Shown here piece by piece: positions 38,301-64,000 of a stretch of 64,000 nucleotides of DNA. This DNA is from Limanda limanda (lineage: Eukaryota > Chordata > Actinopteri > Pleuronectiformes > Pleuronectidae). A program made the translations under genes and the position numbers. The notes beneath the pieces were generated by a model, which saw only the letters and a program-made list of their open reading frames with translations, ran no database searches and was not told the DNA's origin. The DNA lies in assembly GCF_963576545.1 (NCBI RefSeq), contig NC_083648.1:16720436-16784435 (forward strand). The letters are read 5' to 3'. Within the stretch, counting starts at the first letter, position 1. Each line of letters begins with the position of its first letter.

Positions 38301-39839
38301 TATATTACCGCTTTTTTTTTTGTACATCTATGTTCTACAGCTCTGTGAGTCAAGCTTGTGATGAAACAAACAGTCAAGCACAAGGGGGAGGAAGTACCGA
38401 GTGAAATCTGCTTGTAAAAACAACAACAATAAACATCTGCGAGGACATTGTACCGCTAACAACAGTCTAGTCTAACAGAGGCTAAGCAAATACAGTACCG
38501 AAGATTCAATAATCACATAGATTGATGCTCTGCAAGTGTCTGTAGCATATAGAGACACTTAAGAGCAGCACTAACAGTTATGCCTAAAGTCAATGGCTAC
38601 AGGTGCTACAGTCTTAAACAGGATGAAAAAATAAGGAAGAAGTCTGAAACAAAGAGACGTTTAATGCAGGACTCTTTCCACTATTTCCTTTAAGAAGGAA
38701 ACCTGAATTATGTGGAACTGCATTGATCAATGTACCTGTGCATCTAGTTTATTGTGATTAAAAAGTACTTCTATATTCACAATATACCAATATACCAAAT
38801 ACATGCACTTCTATCACGTAATACAGTATCTGCTGTCCATTGTACCACATCAGATCAGAGGGAGGCGCCTCTGAGAGAGAGAGAGAGAGAGCAACAAGCC
38901 AGTTGAAAATAAAGATCATTTTTAAAGCTTTAGCTTTGTCAATGTCGACAGGCGTTCATTCTCTCCTTCCTCCACGTGCCCCCTCGTTCTAGTGACACAG
39001 GATTGTGGTCATTCAAAGCTATTACTATGGCACTTGAGCAAGCTTTAAATTGAATCAATATTTTTAAACCCCCCCCCAAAATAACAACCCCAGCAGTTTC
39101 TCCTCCCTCTCCCCTCGGCTCCAGTGACTACACCCTCCTGGTCCACGGTTCCTCAGCCGCCTTCGGGTGGGATGCGAGCAGCCTGGTTTAGCAAAGCCAG
39201 TCCTTTTAGTGGATAACAGCTCAGGCTTTTGTCTACGGAGAGTTTGCAGGCAGTCTGGGGATGACAGATCAGGCCTTTGTCTATAGACACTCGTCGTGTT
39301 CAAAGCAAAAAAGAAAAAGTGCCCCCTGTGTATTTTCCCATCATCCCATCTGGTCTCTCCTCTTCACGATCTTGAAAAACAACATTTGCGTGTGCTTCTT
39401 TTTTCCTTCAACACATTTAGTCTTGTTTCTCCTCTGTCGAAAGTGTGTCTTTGAATTTCACACACTGTTTTAATAACCGACACTGTACAGTCATGGCTGG
39501 CTAATGCGACATTCTCCTTGCGGTAGAACTCGCTGCGTCAGCCAGGCGTACTGTACAGTGCTTACTTGCTGCTAGCAGTGTGCTTATATTGAAGCCATGC
39601 TGTTAGCAAGGAGTGCTCTTTGCTGCTGGACTGGGGTCAGTGTGGGAAATAAGCACCAGCCTCCGGCCAAAAAAATACGATTTTTTTTTCAATTGTGGCT
39701 GCTGAGTCGATTTTTACCCACTTCTTCAACCACATGAACAAGTGCATTGTTCAGATGTTTATTTTTTTCCCCCCATGGCATCTGAGTGAAAATTTTGTTT
39801 CCCCACCCTGGTAGGTGTCCGACACTTCCACTCGATTAT

Positions 39840-59354
<19,515 letters not shown>

Positions 59355-62300
59355 TTTGTCGGGGAGACAAAATTTAAAATGGCCACCAAATAAAGGATTG
59401 GATGAGCTACTGCAACTACGGGGTAGACCGAAATCCTCCTCAGAAACCAAAAAAGGTTGTCGAGTCACTAAATTCTGGTGTTGGATGTTAGCTTGGCTTG
59501 AGGGGGAGGGGTGAGGGGGATGATGGGAGGAGGGGGAGGAGTCAGCCGAAGCTTAGAAGCATTTTCAAAAGGTCCATAAGATGGCGTTCTGCTGCAGTTG
59601 TGTCTGTGGCTGCAGCGGTTTCAGACCTGACCGGTGTTGGTGGACTGGTGCGATTTCCTCAGCTTGATTCCCCGGTTGAGCCAGATGATGGAGCAGAGCG
59701 AGATGGTTGGCAACATGCTCCTTCAAGCAGCGAAACCTGCTGGCTGGGTGCAACTGGAGCAGCCGGAAAAAATTAAAATATGACTTTGCCGTTGAGGGCC
59801 CTGTGTTGCTGACTCTCCGCGGTCAGATGAAGGTGTCTGATTGGAAGACGAGTGGCGGAGTGGGATGGTCTTTAATCCTACTCGGTTCTCTCAGGCTCCC
59901 ACATGTTCTGGACGGGGATTATGACCGACCTGCAGAGCAAAAGAAAAATTAAAAAATTGAGAAAAGAGGGCAATATTTCTTTTAAATCAGTGTTCCAAGA
60001 AAATAACAATAAAAAAAATCTTAAAACTGAAAAATAAGAAGAAATGTTTTCTTAAGGTCAATTATATTCAATAAAACAGCTAGAAGTAAAGCGGCCCATA
60101 TCTATATGAAACGAAGCTTAAAGCGCTGCATGAAAATGGCGAACTGCAGCAGCTCAATGCATTCGTGCAGTCTTCGGTTAGGACAGAGAGATCGGATGAT
60201 GCTGCTGCGTCATAACCAACAGCAGACTGGGTCCCTGGACAGGAGCCTCCATTCCCTCCATTCTACATTCACACACTCATAGCTTTTACTGGCGCATCAC
60301 AGTTTCCACAGGAACAAGAAGTTTTTACTGTGTAATTAACATCCGTTCAGAACTCACACAACAGCATGTGCAATTAACAGCATTTGAAGAAATTCAGGCA
60401 AAATGGCGAAGACAGGGTTTTTCGCAGAATGAGCGTGCAAAGGAAACTAAGACCTGTACCACGGCTGTAGGGCGACCAGAATTTTCTGAAACACGCAGAA
60501 CCGTTTGCAACAGTTCCCTCTCTCCTAGGAGAGAAAAAAGGCAGCCCTGTGTTGCCTCAGATATAGTTCCGACTTCATCGGTCTAAATAGCTAAATAGAC
60601 TTTTCTGCATGACAATACCAAATGGACAGTCAACTGAGCAACCAAAGACCAACAAACACCAATTAACACAAATAAATTATTGCTCTATCTAGTCGATCAT
60701 ATCATATCTGCGTACAGCAAAAGGTCAATCCATGGAGCCGTAAAAAAATTTCTCTGATCGAGATGATAGCTCGATAAAATGCCAAAGAGAGGTACGCAAA
60801 TATTACTGTAACTATACTACTATAACAGTTTCAGAACGAGGGATTGGTTTAAGGGTTTCTAATAAACCAAATTCATCTAAATCATCAGACATTAAATTTA
60901 AAAAAAATCGAAATTTCTGGATTATAATGGCCACAGTAAAATATTAAATCTTAATTTATCGTGTCTGGTCATTTGAGGTGCAAGCGAAAAAAAGAATAAA
61001 AATGCTGCAATAGACAGGGAGCGAGGACGACAGAGATTAGGGTTTCCAGATTAAGTACGACATCTGTGGTTTGTGGACCATCCGAGGACAATATTCATGT
61101 TAACCTCTCTGGACAGGATGAAAAGACGTACGTGAGGAGATGGAGCAAGTAGCAAGGGGGGGGACGAAGGCTACAGGAAGGTGGATGGAAGTTTTTGGTC
61201 CTCTCTGTCAGGAGTAGGAATCTATCTGGGGCAATTTACCAAAACGTCCAAATCCAAATAACCACAGGCCTGGTTTGCGAGGCCTGATGTTGTGCAATCA
61301 CTTCGAAAAAGCTCGTGAATGGACAATGTTTGGAACGATGCATTGCAGACGCTTCAGTAAAATCGAGGTGAATGCATAAAAAATAAACCTACACCTCCGG
61401 TTTACATCTTTGAATGCCAAAGTACATGCTTGCGAACCTTAGTCTAGATTATCCTCTGTGCCCCCACTAGATTCAGAAAGCATACGCACATTCCCTGCAG
61501 ACGTTCGTGTGTAAGAATATCCTCTTTTTTTTTTAAAAGGAAAGGTTTAAGAGTTATCGTGATAAGAGGAGGCAGCGCAGTGCAACACTCACCCCACTTT
61601 TGGTTGAGAGAGAAGCCCGACAGGCTCAGCCAGACTCTCAGTCCAACATCCTCCGAGTCGAGAAGCAAGAGGTGCCAGGCGAGACACGTGGCACTGGCAT
61701 ACCCAACCACAGCCCGCAATCCTCACACCACCATACCCCCCCCCCCAACCCTAAACCTCCCTCCCTCCTCTCTCCACCTGCTCTTCACCCCCCCTCCCGG
61801 AAAAAAAAAAGAAAACACAGAGCGAGGGAGAGTCCTGCCTCCAACTGACACCCCGTCCCCCCCCGCCCCCCCGTCCTCAGCCAGCAACAAAGTCCAGTTG
61901 TTTTTCCAGTTGCCATGTTTTATTTGTTTATAGTCAGAGCACCGGTGCAGGAAAGCAGCAAAAGCGACATGAAGACGGTGCAGAAGAAAAAGCAGTGCGC
62001 AGGGAGCGCTCTGATTCAGTAATCCTTTTTTATTATTTAGTTCCGAAGCAGAAAAAGTCGTGCGAGGTGAGAGACGAGTCATCTCTGTTACAGTCCTGGT
62101 CTGATGTAGTAGCTCACAGCTCAGGGCAGCAGCACTAGCAGAAGCAGCAGCAGCAGCTGTCAGGCTCAGCCTCACTGGATCCATTCCCCTTTTTAAAAAA
62201 GAGTTTTTATTCTGTCAGAGCACAAAGCTACAGAGAGCAGTGAAAAAAAAGCTGCGAGACTAAGAGACGGAGCCCTTTGCTATCAGCACGGTCCAAACGG

Positions 62301-63722
62301 CTGAGGGAGACCACAGGAAAATAATTAATGAATAGGCAGCAAGTAACTCACTGTTGCTAGAGAGAGGGAAAGCTAATCCCGCGCTCTGATTGGCTGCTGC
62401 TCTGGCCATGTGCTACCCAGTCACAAGAGAAGCCGGGCAAATCAAGGAAATGTTCTAATATTAGAAAATGTATCTAGGCAGCGATCAAACATCTGACCCA
62501 AACAACTCAACCTTTTTCCCACACACTTGACTTTTCTCATGCGTGTAACCTTGATGATTGTTTATCATCTCTCAAGAAATGCTGGATTAAATTAAATGAA
62601 ACTGAAACAGGTCGATGATGCCGATGATGAAAAACACAACATGGAAAAACTGAAGGCTCAGTGTGACTGAGGCGAATTCCATGAGTCATGTTAAAGTCGG
62701 GCAAAGGGATGAGAGGAGAAATTTGTTTTTCTGAAAGAACAGGATGATAACTGTGGTGATTATTTCCATGAAAAGGAGGAAACTGATTATTATAATTTGT
62801 ACAAAACGACAACAAAATTGTTGTGTGTGAAAAGGGATGGATTCATAAGAGACGTAATATAATATAGCAAGAAAATATGAACTACCTATTATTTAGATTG
62901 ATTTAAATACATGAGGTGGGTTAATATTATTACCTCTTCTGATCTCATATATCTTTTTATAGACATTGAATTTAACTGTGGGGGAAAGCGAGACCTACAT
63001 TGAACCTAAAATGGCATTTAGATTGGACTCTGCTGTCTGTAGACATCAGATGACTCTTAATGTGTTTAGTCACCCAGTCTCACTCTGACCTGTTCATTAT
63101 ACACCAGTATGCATAATGTAAAATGGCAAATAAGTCTTTCAGAGCATCACTAATATAGTGATAACAGTCACAGTAATAACAAGGATTTCTTATTTGATTT
63201 TTACAGAAGTAAAAATCGATATGACTAGAAAAGAGAAAGGTTTTTACTGCATGTCTTCTATAATAATTTACAGGATACACTGAATTAAGGCCGATCGATT
63301 TTAACTCTTATTTTTAAATGATAAATAGATATAACGCTAAACAGAATAACAAAAATCTTGATATATTGCCAAACACTAAATGGCTCTAAAATGTTCTCAG
63401 TTGTAAATATATAAAATAAACGAAGATCAATGTCACCTCTGACTATCAGAAATAGTCAATAAGTAAATAATTCATCAGACAATAAATACATTGATAAGAC
63501 CTCACTCCATCTTCAATTAAACTATGTAACAATCAGTAGGTAATGTGAATAAAAACTAAAACTAGTTTATGTGTAATTTTATTTCCTTATTTTGAATAGA
63601 TTGTTAAATCAAATTTTCAAAAAAATACAGGTTACTTCACGTCTATTAAATCATAACATACAGTATTATATATCAACGCTGACTTTGCCAAATGAGATCA
63701 TATATGAATATTGAGTACAACT
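59355..63722. other. pik3r2: pik3r2 5' region
   Basis: Likely holds 5'UTR sequence and the promoter. A GC-richer block at 61.5-62.4 kb has C-runs (G-runs on the minus strand) and an inverted CCAAT box. From 62.5 to 63.7 kb the sequence is AT-rich with nothing recognised. Confidence 0.4.
62389..62395 (-). promoter_or_regulatory. pik3r2: Inverted CCAAT box, candidate pik3r2 promoter
   Basis: AGCCAAT reads on the minus strand at the upstream edge of the only GC-richer stretch (about 61.5-62.4 kb) before the pik3r2 start. A noncoding first exon just below it (about 62.15-62.35 kb) would fit, followed by a 2.8-kb intron to the SH3 exon. This is inference from composition and position; no start site is visible. 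Confidence 0.3.
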
Positions 63723-63983
63723 TCAACCCCTGGAAAATATCTCTGTATCTCGCTTTAGCACTGTTTGAAATCTGGTGCTGGTGGCAGCATTCTCACACTG
63801 ACTAAATTTGTCAGAGGTGAAGAGGGGAGCCACCGTAGGGATGGAGGTGATGTAGGCTACAGCCGCTAGTAGCATGGTAGAGCCTAAGGCAGAGAAACCG
63901 AGGAGGCAACCAAGGACATTTAACAAAGCTCCAGATAAAAAGGAAAACTCAGCATTGTGATCATAGTCCAAAAAAGATAGCAA
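63723..63983 (-). CDS. Possible last exon of an unrecognised membrane protein
   Basis: A minus-strand frame ends in TGA at 63723. The peptide has a 30-residue hydrophobic segment (GALLNVLGCLLGFSALGSTM and following LLAAVAYI), then a polar tail with CENAATSTRFQ. An AG near 63943 (ATGCTGAG|TTTTCC) might be its acceptor. The surrounding DNA is AT-rich, so an 86-codon hydrophobic frame is notable, but I cannot name a family and the window ends 17 bp further on. It could be a chance frame. Confidence 0.25.
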   Translation of the reverse strand: MLSFLDYDHNAEFSFLSGALLNVLGCLLGFSALGSTMLLAAVAYITSIPTVAPLFTSDKFSQCENAATSTRFQTVLKRDTEIFSRG

Positions 63984-64000
63984 TCCAGCACAAGGACATC

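Larger units (their letters stand above)
31460..39839. other. Intergenic region and pik3r2 3'UTR
   Basis: The pik3r2 3'UTR begins at 39839. Minus-strand AATAAA signals occur at 39758, 38748 and 33221 among others, so its length cannot be fixed. There are no coding exons. It contains GA, CA and AT repeats and the hairpin at 34.4 kb. Confidence 0.5.

Noticed and set aside
61723..62184. 153-codon minus-strand frame starting MDPVRLSLT with an alanine run
   Set aside because: Position and composition fit a pik3r2 5'UTR or promoter; the alanine run comes from a CAG/CTG-type repeat, and no homology is recognised.

Overview
The window is vertebrate nuclear DNA, almost certainly from a teleost (ray-finned) fish. 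Coding sequence is split into short exons with GT/AG borders. The introns are full of very long dinucleotide repeats. Several interspersed repeats resemble families common in fish genomes. There is one 200-base assembly gap (55019-55218). I see no prokaryotic, viral or CRISPR feature. All recognised coding exons lie on the minus strand, so transcription runs from high to low coordinates.

Layout along the direction of transcription. (1) 63.7-64.0 kb: a hydrophobic open frame that may be the last exon of an unrecognised membrane protein. (2) About 62.4-39.8 kb: pik3r2, the p85-beta regulatory subunit of class IA PI3-kinase. It can be rebuilt completely as 15 coding exons with compatible phases (737 codons plus stop; SH3, RhoGAP-like BH, nSH2, iSH2, cSH2). 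The first coding intron is about 9.7 kb. (3) 39.8-31.4 kb: the pik3r2 3' region and intergenic DNA, ends not determined. (4) 31.3-27.1 kb: ifi30 (GILT, the lysosomal thiol reductase), complete in 7 coding exons and 263 codons, with a TATA-like element and possible M-box/CLEAR and GAS sites upstream. (5) 24-3 kb: no complete gene, but a series of alternative 5' exons of a cAMP phosphodiesterase 4 gene, most likely pde4c. Two resemble known long-form PDE4 N termini, one is a 24-codon PDE4D3-like exon with an RRHS (PKA-type) site, and a fourth is tentative. All four end in the same splice phase; the shared UCR1/UCR2/catalytic exons must lie beyond position 1.

PIK3R2, IFI30 and PDE4C also lie together in human 19p13.11. 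Here MPV17L2 and RAB3A are not seen between ifi30 and the pde4 exons, and pde4 is on the same strand as the other two, whereas in human it is on the opposite strand. This suggests a local rearrangement.

The first 16 kb are unusually rich in microsatellites, including a GA tract of about 190 bp and a CA tract of about 100 bp. I found no clearly new biological system. The most informative observations are the pde4 multi-promoter array, the ifi30 promoter motifs, a perfect YY1/TISU element inside the pik3r2 SH3 exon, a near-perfect 93-bp hairpin element in an ifi30 intron, and a TATA-to-poly(A) unit antisense within the last pik3r2 intron.
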